Assembly: GCA_016709865.1 (NCBI GenBank)
Contig: JADJLX010000006.1
Coordinates: forward strand, 186,001-250,000
DNA length: 64,000 nt
Direction: 5' to 3'
DNA from: Bacteroidales bacterium
GTDB lineage: Bacteria; Bacteroidota; Bacteroidia; Bacteroidales; VadinHA17
Every line of letters begins with the position of its first letter. Positions within the stretch are counted from its first letter, which is position 1. The notes under the pieces are model-generated. The model saw only the letters and a program-made list of their open reading frames with translations. It ran no database searches and had not been told where the DNA came from. Made by a program: the position numbers and the translations under genes. Of the stretch, positions 34,046-42,480 are shown piece by piece.

Positions 34046-36160
34046 CTACATATTCATTTCAAGTGAAACCGTTGAACCCTCATAATATCTTGCGCCATGT
34101 GCCGGTGACTGACTTCTGACTCTTCCCTTACCACTGTATTTTACTCTTAGTCCGGAGTTTTCAAGCAGGAATATTGCATCCCTCAGACTCATGCCTCTTA
34201 CATCAGGAACAAGTCCTTCCTGCACTTTAACATCAGCCAGCCTTATTGTATCACCGCTTTCGCGTGTTGCAACCCAGTCGTTATCGGATGTTCTTCTGTA
34301 TCTGACATCCAGATTACTAAGTACCTCATCGATATCTTTTCTTAAACCGTTACCTGCTTCCGGAGCAGTAAGCTTTTTATCATCAACCTTCTCAGCCGTA
34401 TAATCCCTGAAGAAGCTTGTTGCATATACTTTGTCTGAAATCTCCTTAAAAACAGCACCTGCAACCAGGTTGCCGTAATAAACACCGTTTGAAGGGGCAT
34501 TCACTACCACAATGCAGGAATACAGAGGATTCTGTGCAGGGAAATAACCAACAAATGAAGCCTGATATGAAATTCGTGAGCCCTGTCTGTAACCCGATTT
34601 ATCCTTGGCAATCTGTGCAGTTCCTGTTTTACCGGCAATCTGATAATTAGAGTTTTTCAGGTTAGTGGCTGTACCATGCTGTACTACACCTTCCATCATA
34701 CTTTTGGCTTTTCTTATTGTTGATCTTGAAGCTATTGAGTTGATAATCACCTCAGGTTCATAGCTCTTTATTACTGTTCCGTTTCTCAATACAGCAGTCA
34801 CAAACCGGGGACGCATCATACGGCCATCATTAGCAACGGCATTATAAAATGCAAGGATCTGCAAAGGTGTCATCTGCACCTCATAGCCATGCGACATCAT
34901 CGGAAGTGAAAGCCCTGACCACAGCTTATCGCCCGGGTATCTTATCAGCGGAGCACCTTCACCCCTGATCTGCAAATCAAGCTTCTCGTTAAGCTTCATC
35001 GCATAAAGCCTGTTTACAAACTCTTTCGGCTTGTCCTTATAAGCTTCATTTATTATCTTGGAGGTACCCACGTTAGAGGATTTTTCAAATACCTCTTTTA
35101 CTGTGATTTTGCCGTAACCTTCCTCTTTTGTATCCCTTATTATCTTATTGTAAAATTTTACTTTCCCGTTACCTGTATCTACAATATCGCCGGTATCTAT
35201 AACACCGTCTTCGAGTGCGGCCATCAGGGCAGGCAGTTTGAAAGTTGATCCGGGTTCGGTACTCTCGCCAACAGCATAATTATAGGTCTCATGGTAACCA
35301 CCGTCGCTTCCGAGTTCGAGATTGGCAATAGCTTTAACATCGCCAGTCTCCACCTCCATCAGTACTGCGCAGCCATGATCAGCATCGTGTTTCCGTAATT
35401 GATTGAGCAATGCTGTTGTTGCAACGTCCTGCAGATCAATATCAAGAGTCGTAATTACATCATTGCCGTCACGCGAATCCACACTGTTGGGACCATCAAC
35501 TGTTATCCAGTCGCCGCCTGTAAGGCGCTGTTTTACCGCAACACCATTTTTACCTGCCAGTACCTGATCGAATGCACCTTCAATTCCTACCTCATTCCCT
35601 TCGCTCCCGAGATTAAGATATCCTATTGTACGGGCTGCCATGTCGCTGTTTGGGAGTACTCTCCTGTTCTCAGCCTGTGCCACCATTCCGCCCTTATACT
35701 GACCCTCCCTGAAAATGGGCAGTTCCTTGAGTTTTTTAAGAGTCTCGTAATCGACTCTTCTTTTAATAAGAAAATACCTGTCACCTTTTCTTCTGGCCTC
35801 AGTTATTGCCGATTTCCAGCCGGCAGCTGATCTTTCGCCGACAAGTCTTGCCAGTCCGGCAGAAAGACCGTTAATCCCGTTCGACCATGTAGCGCCTGAC
35901 ATACCGGTACTTCTGGTATCCATGTAAATTGTGTAATATGGCACGGAGCTTGCCAAAAGGCGTCCGTCATTTGTCAGAATATCGCCTCTGTTTGCAGGAA
36001 CTTCAGCGGTTTTATAGACATATTTTTCACCCATATCAGTCCATTTACCGCGCTGAACAGTCTGAAGAATAAGGATCCGGACAAGTAATGCAGCAGCAAG
36101 AATGGCTATTGCAAAATATACAATGCCACTGCGCCATACTATTTCGTCCCTTATTGCCAT
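34046..36160 (-). CDS. ftsI: Class B penicillin-binding protein FtsI/PBP3 with PASTA domain
   Basis: A 704-residue septal transpeptidase. One TM segment (about 12-33), a pedestal/dimerisation domain opening EVPANRGDILTNDGRLLASS, and a transpeptidase domain with the active-site serine near 305 in GSTFKLP, SSN at about 361-363, and KTGTAQ near 511. A single PASTA domain closes the protein (about 653-704, from VPDVRGMSLRDAI), a form seen in Bacteroidota and Firmicutes division PBPs. It crosslinks septal peptidoglycan with FtsW and is the target of beta-lactams. Confidence 0.95.
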   Translation of the reverse strand: MAIRDEIVWRSGIVYFAIAILAAALLVRILILQTVQRGKWTDMGEKYVYKTAEVPANRGDILTNDGRLLASSVPYYTIYMDTRSTGMSGATWSNGINGLSAGLARLVGERSAAGWKSAITEARRKGDRYFLIKRRVDYETLKKLKELPIFREGQYKGGMVAQAENRRVLPNSDMAARTIGYLNLGSEGNEVGIEGAFDQVLAGKNGVAVKQRLTGGDWITVDGPNSVDSRDGNDVITTLDIDLQDVATTALLNQLRKHDADHGCAVLMEVETGDVKAIANLELGSDGGYHETYNYAVGESTEPGSTFKLPALMAALEDGVIDTGDIVDTGNGKVKFYNKIIRDTKEEGYGKITVKEVFEKSSNVGTSKIINEAYKDKPKEFVNRLYAMKLNEKLDLQIRGEGAPLIRYPGDKLWSGLSLPMMSHGYEVQMTPLQILAFYNAVANDGRMMRPRFVTAVLRNGTVIKSYEPEVIINSIASRSTIRKAKSMMEGVVQHGTATNLKNSNYQIAGKTGTAQIAKDKSGYRQGSRISYQASFVGYFPAQNPLYSCIVVVNAPSNGVYYGNLVAGAVFKEISDKVYATSFFRDYTAEKVDDKKLTAPEAGNGLRKDIDEVLSNLDVRYRRTSDNDWVATRESGDTIRLADVKVQEGLVPDVRGMSLRDAIFLLENSGLRVKYSGKGRVRSQSPAHGARYYEGSTVSLEMNM

Positions 36161-36164
36161 TTGC

Positions 36165-36524
36165 CTATTTCTTATTCACTAAAAGTTTATACGGTGGAGC
36201 TTTGAGTTCCTCAAGGTTCAGTCCCCTCTCCCTTACCAATCTGTATACCTCCGACTGTCGGCTCACATACATCAGATCAGCTGAAGTTGAGAGCGATTCA
36301 GATTTAAGATCTTTAACTTCCCTGAGGACTTTCGAAGTCTCCCTTGTAATCTTTTCTGCATGAAATCTGTTTGCTATATAAACTGCCAGCAGGAGAGTTA
36401 CCAGAGATACATATCCGAGATTCTTCAGGATCAGTTTTTCTGAAACCATAGTCCCACTGAGGAGCTCTTTTACAAATGCACCGGTGGTTATATGCTTTTT
36501 TTTATCTTCTGTTTCTTCTGCCAT
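36165..36524 (-). CDS. ftsL: FtsL-like cell division protein
   Basis: A 119-residue small bitopic protein: a charged cytoplasmic tail, one TM segment at about 32-52 (LGYVSLVTLLLAVYIANRF), then a periplasmic segment of about 60 residues with heptad-like hydrophobic spacing (EKITRETSKVLREVKDLKSE), as expected for the FtsL coiled coil that pairs with FtsB and FtsQ. Primary sequence is poorly conserved in this family, so the call relies on topology, length and its place between rsmH and ftsI, with gaps of 3 and 4 bases. Confidence 0.85.
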   Translation of the reverse strand: MAEETEDKKKHITTGAFVKELLSGTMVSEKLILKNLGYVSLVTLLLAVYIANRFHAEKITRETSKVLREVKDLKSESLSTSADLMYVSRQSEVYRLVRERGLNLEELKAPPYKLLVNKK

Positions 36525-36527
36525 CTC

Positions 36528-37424
36528 TCAGATCTTTTCTGCTATCCTCAGCCGTGCACTTCTCGACCTGTTGTTGTTTGCAATCTCCTCATCGCCGGGA
36601 ATAGTCCCTTTTTTATTTATTATTCTGAAAGGAGTCTCTATATTCCCATAAAAATCTTTCTTCTCCTCCCCTTCAAAATTTCCGGTTTTCATGAAGTTCT
36701 TAACCACCCTGTCTTCAAGCGAATGATAGGTTATTGTTACAAGTCTTCCTCCCGGATTAAGCATTTCCAGAGCCTGTTCCAGCATTTCCTGCAGATAATC
36801 AATCTCGTGATTCACAGCAATACGAAGAGCCTGAAATACACGGGCGTAGAACTTATGTTCCTGCCTGAAAGGAGCAAGTTTTCCGATTGCTTCGATCATA
36901 TCATTAACCGATTCAATAGGTTTCCTTGCTCTTGCGAAAGCAATCTCCTTTGCTATTCTGCGAGAATTCTGAAGCTCGCCAAACCTGTAGAATATGTCAG
37001 CCAGATCTGATTCTTCAAGTGTATTAAGAAGCATGGCTGCAGTTACTTTTCCGCTTTTATTCATTCTCATGTCGAGAGGTGCGTCCTGACGGAAAGTAAA
37101 ACCCCTGTCGGGCTCATCGAACTGATGGAATGAGACACCAAGGTCTGCAATCAGTCCATCGACAGCATCTATGTTATTGAAAAGAAGATTGTTTTTCAGG
37201 AACCGGAAATTCTGACCGAGAAAGAGAAACCGTTCATCTCCCGGAACATTTGCAGCGGCATCTTCATCCTGATCAAATGCGATCAGTTTTCCTGTTTTGA
37301 GACGTTTCAGAATCTCCATTGAATGTCCTCCGCCTCCGAAAGTAACGTCGACATAAATCCCGTCGGGCCGGATATTCAGCCCATCAATACTCTCTTTGAG
37401 CAGTGCGGGAATATGGTAAACCAT
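36528..37424 (-). CDS. rsmH: 16S rRNA m4C1402 methyltransferase RsmH (MraW)
   Basis: A 298-residue S-adenosylmethionine-dependent methyltransferase that methylates N4 of cytidine 1402 in 16S rRNA. It begins YHIPALLKESIDGL, with the SAM-binding VDVTFGGGGHSMEIL, the DLGVSFHQFDEPDRGFTF block, MRMN, and YHSLEDRVVKNF near the end, all RsmH signatures. Its start overlaps the mraZ stop by one base (TAATG), suggesting coupled translation. Confidence 0.97.
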   Translation of the reverse strand: MVYHIPALLKESIDGLNIRPDGIYVDVTFGGGGHSMEILKRLKTGKLIAFDQDEDAAANVPGDERFLFLGQNFRFLKNNLLFNNIDAVDGLIADLGVSFHQFDEPDRGFTFRQDAPLDMRMNKSGKVTAAMLLNTLEESDLADIFYRFGELQNSRRIAKEIAFARARKPIESVNDMIEAIGKLAPFRQEHKFYARVFQALRIAVNHEIDYLQEMLEQALEMLNPGGRLVTITYHSLEDRVVKNFMKTGNFEGEEKKDFYGNIETPFRIINKKGTIPGDEEIANNNRSRSARLRIAEKI

Positions 37425-37891
37425 TACGCTTCAGGATCATTTATACTACCACCCAAAAGTTTTTCAGCCAGGTTGGCAAAATCTTCAGCAGGCATATCAA
37501 TTTTCTCATAGATGTCTGCAGCCCATATTTCAATTCTTCCGTCCTGTCCGGCAAGAACAACATCGCGCTGTGCACCGATAAGATCCATTAATCTTTTCGG
37601 TATCAGAAGACGGTTGTTGTTATCAAGCGAGAGTTCAGCAGTACCCTTGAAGAAATTTCTCAGGAATTGATTATGCTCCCGATTGTAAGGATTTATTTTT
37701 TTGCGGATCTTGTCGAGCTGCCTGTTCCAGTCTTCAATTGAATAGAGCACCAGGCAGTTTTCGAAGATGTCTTTCCGCACCACAAAATGATCCTGTGCAT
37801 CAGCAGGCATCTGCTTTTTGAATGCCGCCGGAAGGATTATCCTCCCCTTGACATCCGCCTTGCACGTGTAATCACCTATGAATGTGGCCAT
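37424..37891 (-). CDS. mraZ: Transcriptional regulator MraZ
   Basis: A 155-residue protein made of two swapped-hairpin AbrB-type domains, each with a DxxxR element (DVKGR near 14, DNNNR near 90). MraZ forms ring oligomers that bind repeated boxes upstream of its own gene and regulate the dcw cluster. Three AAAGTGG boxes lie 42-68 bases before its start, which fits autoregulation. It is the first gene of the 15-kb minus-strand cluster. Confidence 0.96.
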   Translation of the reverse strand: MATFIGDYTCKADVKGRIILPAAFKKQMPADAQDHFVVRKDIFENCLVLYSIEDWNRQLDKIRKKINPYNREHNQFLRNFFKGTAELSLDNNNRLLIPKRLMDLIGAQRDVVLAGQDGRIEIWAADIYEKIDMPAEDFANLAEKLLGGSINDPEA

Positions 37892-37932
37892 CCTCGCTTT
37901 TTAAATAAAAGGCTAAAATAAATAAAAATTAT

Positions 37933-37959
37933 CCACTTTACTCCACTTTGCCCCACTTT
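37933..37959 (-). promoter_or_regulatory. Three MraZ boxes (AAAGTGG, 10-bp period)
   Basis: On the minus strand the sequence reads AAAGTGG-GGC-AAAGTGG-AGT-AAAGTGG: three identical heptamers each separated by three bases. This is the box form reported for MraZ of other bacteria. On the coding strand they lie 42-68 bases upstream of the mraZ start. TAATTTTT follows closely and may be an imperfect -7 element. Confidence 0.8.
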
Positions 37960-37990
37960 TTTACATTGTTGTTAATAACTTTTAATAATG

Positions 37991-38088
37991 CCTCATCCCC
38001 TGCCCCCTTCTCCCGGGAGAGAAGGGGGGAAGAAAAATATAGTCAATTAATTAGCCCCTCCCTCCTGGGGGAGGGGTTGGGGAGAGGT
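37991..38088. repeat. C-run/G-run paired dyad repeat, copy 2
   Basis: Left module CCCCTGCCCCCTTCTCCCGGGAGAGAAGGGGG and right module TAGCCCCTCC...GGGAGGGGTTGGGG are inverted relative to each other across about 25 AT-rich bases. The architecture matches the elements at 1164-1259 and 50354-50424, though the inner palindromes differ in sequence. It occupies the divergent spacer between mraZ and the acyltransferase gene. Confidence 0.65.
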
Positions 38089-38140
38089 ATTTTAATTGTG
38101 GGAATCTGAATTAACTATACCTGGTTATTGTTTTTTTAAA

Positions 38141-38148
38141 TAAATTTG
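38141..38148 (+). promoter_or_regulatory. Bacteroidota -7 box (TAAATTTG)
   Basis: An exact TAnnTTTG match 28 bases before ATG 38177. No TTTG was found at the expected -33 distance, so this is a half-supported promoter for the acyltransferase pair. Confidence 0.35.
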
Positions 38149-38176
38149 AATCTAATTTTTCAATAAGGCTGGGATA

Positions 38177-39013
38177 ATGAGCATTTCTCCGGTAAAGAGT
38201 AAAATTGATGTCGAAAAAGTACTCCGGTCAAAAAATCCGACTCTGGCAAAAACTATTCCTCCTTTTATAGTCAACTACCTTAAAAAGATTGTGCATCAGG
38301 ACGATCTGAACAGTTTCCTTGAAGAATCTGGACATCTGAAAGATGCACAGTTAATTGATGCAGGTCTGAGATTTTTTGAAATCACATACACAGTTAAAGG
38401 CACTGAAAACATACCTGCAGGAGGGAGAAATATATTCGTTTCCAACCATCCTCTGGGAGGACTTGACGGATTGGTTTTTATATCGGAATTGTCAAAACAT
38501 TTTCCTGTAATAAAATTCCCGGTTAATGACATACTCACCAATATTGAAAATCTGTCAGGCATTTTTCTTCCTGTAAACAAGCATGGACTGCAGGATCGTG
38601 CTGCGGCAAAAAGCATTGAAGAATCATATGCCTCAAATGATCAGATTCTCTACTTCCCGGCAGGTTTATGTTCCAGAAAAAAAGGAGGAGTAATAAAAGA
38701 TCTGCAGTGGCATAAAAGCTTTATATCAAAGGCTATACAGCATAAAAGAGACGTAATCCCCGCATTCTTTTCGGGAAGGAATTCGAACTTCTTTTATAAC
38801 CTTGCCAGGATCAGAAAACTTCTCGGGATAAAAGTAAATATTGAGATGCTTTATCTTGCCGATGAGATGTTCAGGCAGAAAGGAAAAGAGATAATACTTG
38901 TTTTCGGGAAACCTATCCCCTGGCAGACGTTTGATAAAACGAAAACGGCTCCCCAATGGGCTGAATGGGTCAAATCAAAGTCATATGAGCTGGAATCATT
39001 TATCCCCCGGTAA
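38177..39013 (+). CDS. glsA: Lyso-lipid O-acyltransferase, GlsA/PlsC-like
   Basis: A 278-residue acyltransferase of the PlsC/LPLAT superfamily. The catalytic His-Asp pair lies in VSNHPLGGLDGL (about residues 92-103), and YFPAGLCSRKKGG matches the substrate-binding block. In Bacteroides thetaiotaomicron a gene of this kind (glsA) acylates the hydroxyl of N-acyl glycine to make glycine lipid, working with an adjacent GNAT-type N-acyltransferase (glsB). The same pairing is present here, 81 bases apart. The reaction is therefore inferred from context; a general glycerophospholipid acyltransferase is the alternative. Confidence 0.75.
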   Translation: MSISPVKSKIDVEKVLRSKNPTLAKTIPPFIVNYLKKIVHQDDLNSFLEESGHLKDAQLIDAGLRFFEITYTVKGTENIPAGGRNIFVSNHPLGGLDGLVFISELSKHFPVIKFPVNDILTNIENLSGIFLPVNKHGLQDRAAAKSIEESYASNDQILYFPAGLCSRKKGGVIKDLQWHKSFISKAIQHKRDVIPAFFSGRNSNFFYNLARIRKLLGIKVNIEMLYLADEMFRQKGKEIILVFGKPIPWQTFDKTKTAPQWAEWVKSKSYELESFIPR

Positions 39014-39094
39014 TTACAAAACAAAAAAAAAGAGTAAATTGCATTCTAAATTTCGAATTTTCAAGTCGGATTTTTAAACTCTTAATACTGTTAA

Positions 39095-40057
39095 ATGGAA
39101 CCCGTTGTTGCCCAGTTACCAAAGGACCAGATCATTTCCGAATTGACCCCTGATAAGCTTCTCCGCAAGACCAATAACGGAAACAACGAGGTTTATATCT
39201 TTGACAATAACAGTTCTCCGACACTTATGCATGAAGTTGGAAGGGTCAGAGAGCTGACCTTCAGGCATGCAGGAGGCGGTACCGGCAAGGCAATAGATAT
39301 CGATGATTTTGACACAGCTAAGGTTAATCCTCAGCGACAGCTTATAGTCTGGGACCCGGAGAACAAAGAGATAATTGGCGGCTACAGGTTCTATTTCCCT
39401 GAGAAAGGGTGTACCGACTGCGATATCACAAGACTCGCATCATCGTCGTATTTTCACTTTTCTGACAAATTTCTCTCAAAATACTATCCTCATCTTATGG
39501 AACTCGGACGTTCTTTTGTCCACCCCGATTATCAGTCGCGGGCCATGGGAAGAAAAAGCCTCTTTGCCCTCGATAACCTTTGGGACGGACTTGGCGCCAT
39601 TATCATTGATAATCACCATCTTAAATATCTCTTCGGGAAGGTTACAATGTACCCACATTTCAACCAGAAAGCCAGGGATATGATTCTCTATTTTCTTAAA
39701 AGACACTTTAACGACCCTGACGGACTTGTTATTCCTAAGGACCCTGCACATATCGAGATCCATCAGGATGAGATGAAAAAACTTTTCAGGAAATGGAGAT
39801 ATAAGGAAAACTATAAAATTCTTTCAAGAGAGGTAAGAAACCTAGGTGAGAATATCCCCCCGCTTATTAATGCCTACATGAACCTTTCACCAACCATGCG
39901 CACTTTCGGCACCTTCCTAAATCATAAGTTCGGTGACGTAGAAGAAACAGGCATTATGATAACACTCCGGGATATCTATGTTGAAAAGATCAACAGGCAT
40001 CTCTCTTCATATAAAAAAGACTTTGAGATTACCTGGTTCTCTCACGAGAATCAGTAA
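39095..40057 (+). CDS. glsB: OlsB/GlsB-like amino-acid N-acyltransferase (GNAT fold)
   Basis: A 320-residue protein of the Acetyltransf_5 (OlsB/haemolysin-like) group. VGRVRELTFRHAGGGTGKAI, the DITRLASSSYF segment and MELGRSFVHPDYQ are characteristic, the latter being the acyl-carrier/CoA-binding region. OlsB enzymes attach a 3-hydroxy fatty acid to ornithine; the Bacteroides homologue GlsB uses glycine. Paired with the O-acyltransferase upstream, this should make an aminolipid of the membrane. The amino acid used cannot be decided from sequence. Its last 7 bases overlap the end of the convergent purF gene. Confidence 0.78.
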   Translation: MEPVVAQLPKDQIISELTPDKLLRKTNNGNNEVYIFDNNSSPTLMHEVGRVRELTFRHAGGGTGKAIDIDDFDTAKVNPQRQLIVWDPENKEIIGGYRFYFPEKGCTDCDITRLASSSYFHFSDKFLSKYYPHLMELGRSFVHPDYQSRAMGRKSLFALDNLWDGLGAIIIDNHHLKYLFGKVTMYPHFNQKARDMILYFLKRHFNDPDGLVIPKDPAHIEIHQDEMKKLFRKWRYKENYKILSREVRNLGENIPPLINAYMNLSPTMRTFGTFLNHKFGDVEETGIMITLRDIYVEKINRHLSSYKKDFEITWFSHENQ

Positions 40058-41952
40058 GCCCTTACATTCCTTCCCTCAATATAGTTTTTGAATGACTGGT
40101 TGGCAACTTTATTGCCGCCAGGTGTTGGATAATTACCTGTAAAGTACCAGTCGCCCAGGTGACCCGGACAAGCTTCATGCAGTCCTTCAATCGATTGAAA
40201 TACTATTTCAACTTCCGATTTAATCTCCTCTGATTTAAGCATTTCTGAGATCTTCGCCGAGATTTCCTCAGTAGTGAAAGGCTTGTAAATTTCACGGACA
40301 ACATTTTTCATTTCGTCGACCGGTTTTTTCAGTTCTTCAATAGCTGCGTTATATACTGTAGTGATCAGAGATTCGCGACCGGTATCTTTGAGCAATTTGA
40401 TTGCAGCTTTGAATGCAATAAAGTCACCCAGCTTTGCCATGTCGATACCATAACAATCGGGGTATCTCAATTGAGGTGAAGAAGATACAACGACAATCTT
40501 CTTTGGATCAAGCTTATCAAGGATCCTGATAATACTTTTCTTGAGAGTTGTTCCCCTTACGATTGAATCATCAATAACAACAAGGTTATCAACACCGCGC
40601 CTGATCACCCCATAAGTAACATCATAGACATGTCCGACAAGATCGTCACGGCCTTTATCCTCAGTAATGAACGTACGGAGTTTAGCATCTTTTACTGCAA
40701 TCTTTTCAACTCTTGGCCGCTGTTTGATGATCTTCTCCAGTTCCTCCCTTGTAAGGTAACTTCCCCTGCTGGCAATATGATCAACTTTTACCTGGTTAAG
40801 GTAATCTTCAACACCTTTAATCAGCCCGTAGAATGCACTTTCAGCAGTATTAGGGATATACGAAAAAACTGTATGGTCGAGATCATATCCGACTGATTTC
40901 AGAACAGGATTTGTAAGAAGTTCTCCGAGTTTCTTCCTTTCCCTGTAGATATTTTTATCTGTTCCTCTTGAAAAATAGATCCTTTCGAAGGAGCACTTAC
41001 GAAGCTCTGTTTCTTCTCTTATCTTTTCAATTGTAGTCTCTCCCGAGGTCTTGATAATAATCGCACTGGCTGGAGGAAGCTCAAGCACATCATCGGTTCT
41101 TACATTAAAAATGGTCTGAATTACGGGTCGTTCAGAAGCCACAACAACCACCTCATCATCAATGTAATAAAATGCAGGTCTAATCCCTGCAGGGTCTCTC
41201 ATAACAAAAGCATCTCCATGTCCAACCATTCCAGCCATGGCGTATCCGCCATCCCAGTTCCGGCTTGCTTTTCTGAGTATTGAGGCAACATCGAGATTTT
41301 TCTCGATCATCGGAGTTATTTCTTTTTTCGAATAACCCTCATCCTTGAATTTGCGGAAAATCCTTTCATTTTCCTCATCGAGCCGGTGTCCGATGTTTTC
41401 AAGTATTGTAACAGTATCTGAGAAATCAACCGGATTCTGCCCCAGTTCTACTAGACTGCTGAAAACTTCCCCGACATTAGTAAGATTGAAGTTGCCGGCC
41501 ATCACAAGGTTTTTCGACTTGTAATTATTCTCACGGCTCACTGGATGAACATAGTCGATATTATAATTACCATATGTTCCGTAACGGAGATGACCGAGGT
41601 AAATATCACAGGCAAAAGGAACTGTTGCTTTTATATAATCGGGATTACTGAAATCGTCCCGGTTTGTTCTGAGAAGTGCGTCAATATCTTCATAAATAAG
41701 TCCAAAAATCTCTTTGATCGGATTTGCCTGGTTTGATCTCTGACGGAAGATATATCTGTTACCGGGCTGAACATTAAGTTTTATTCCTGCTATACCTGCG
41801 CCATCCTGCCCCCTGTTATGCTGCTTCTCCATCATGAGGTACATCTTCTGAAGGCCATAACTCCAGGTACCATATTTTTCAATATAATACTCCATCGGCT
41901 TTCGCAATCTTAGCATTGCAATGCCGCACTCATGCTTGATCCTGTCGCTCAT
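40051..41952 (-). CDS. purF: Amidophosphoribosyltransferase, long Bacteroidota form
   Basis: A 633-residue protein with a class II glutamine amidotransferase domain whose nucleophile is Cys 9 (HECGIAML), preceded by a short removable leader, and a phosphoribosyltransferase domain with the PRPP motif VVIDDSIVRGTT near 458-469. It would make 5-phosphoribosylamine from PRPP and glutamine, the first step of purine synthesis. It is well over 100 residues longer than the 470-505 residue classical PurF, with additions in the amidotransferase half (about 60-110 and 185-225) and a carboxyl extension of about 60 residues. It may be a specialised second copy; the rest of the purine pathway is not here. 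Confidence 0.82.
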   Translation of the reverse strand: MSDRIKHECGIAMLRLRKPMEYYIEKYGTWSYGLQKMYLMMEKQHNRGQDGAGIAGIKLNVQPGNRYIFRQRSNQANPIKEIFGLIYEDIDALLRTNRDDFSNPDYIKATVPFACDIYLGHLRYGTYGNYNIDYVHPVSRENNYKSKNLVMAGNFNLTNVGEVFSSLVELGQNPVDFSDTVTILENIGHRLDEENERIFRKFKDEGYSKKEITPMIEKNLDVASILRKASRNWDGGYAMAGMVGHGDAFVMRDPAGIRPAFYYIDDEVVVVASERPVIQTIFNVRTDDVLELPPASAIIIKTSGETTIEKIREETELRKCSFERIYFSRGTDKNIYRERKKLGELLTNPVLKSVGYDLDHTVFSYIPNTAESAFYGLIKGVEDYLNQVKVDHIASRGSYLTREELEKIIKQRPRVEKIAVKDAKLRTFITEDKGRDDLVGHVYDVTYGVIRRGVDNLVVIDDSIVRGTTLKKSIIRILDKLDPKKIVVVSSSPQLRYPDCYGIDMAKLGDFIAFKAAIKLLKDTGRESLITTVYNAAIEELKKPVDEMKNVVREIYKPFTTEEISAKISEMLKSEEIKSEVEIVFQSIEGLHEACPGHLGDWYFTGNYPTPGGNKVANQSFKNYIEGRNVRAY

Positions 41953-41954
41953 AA

Positions 41955-42440
41955 TTATTTTGTATTCAGGTCGGGGAAGTTTATAATATCCGGAACGATA
42001 TATGCATCAGGGAACTCCTTACTTATAATCAGGAATAATTTTGTTGCTTCTGTTCTGGTTCTGAAGTCACCCACTCTGATTTTAAAGTAACCCGGATGCT
42101 GATAAACGGGATAGGAAACAATATCAGGAAACTTATTTATAAAATCTGCACGGGCTTTATTTGATTCCTCCCTGGCATTTCTGTTTGAACTGGCGTAGAT
42201 CTGAATACGGAAACCGTTCATCCCGTAATAGTTCATTTCCTTATACACCTTTTTACTCATCAGAATATACCTGTTGATAAGTGTATCAAGAGCAGGGTCC
42301 TGTGAGATGTTGAGTTGTCCGGTACGTGAATCTGCTTCAGGTCTTTTAAAAAGATCTGCAGTCTTAATAAATGATTGTGCCATTACAATCCCGGAAGAAA
42401 GTCCGAGGTATACAAGAATTAAAAAAAGGCTTCTGATCAT
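41955..42440 (-). CDS. SPOR-domain periplasmic protein
   Basis: A 161-residue exported protein: signal peptide (MIRSLFLILVYLGLSSGIVMA), a linker, and a SPOR domain from about residue 75 to 155 (FRIQIYASSNRN at its start, YFKIRVGDFRTRTEATKLF later). SPOR domains bind septal peptidoglycan stripped of stem peptides, so the protein probably locates to the division site. It lies 2 bases upstream of purF on the same strand and may be co-transcribed; no functional link is evident. Confidence 0.8.
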   Translation of the reverse strand: MIRSLFLILVYLGLSSGIVMAQSFIKTADLFKRPEADSRTGQLNISQDPALDTLINRYILMSKKVYKEMNYYGMNGFRIQIYASSNRNAREESNKARADFINKFPDIVSYPVYQHPGYFKIRVGDFRTRTEATKLFLIISKEFPDAYIVPDIINFPDLNTK

Positions 42441-42480
42441 GGCGCAAAAGTAGGAAAATATTTTCTTATTCCTGAATCTT

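Noticed and set aside
36492..37010. A 172-codon plus-strand open frame across ftsL and rsmH
   Set aside because: Antisense to two conserved dcw genes, with cysteine- and phenylalanine-rich translation typical of a shadow frame.
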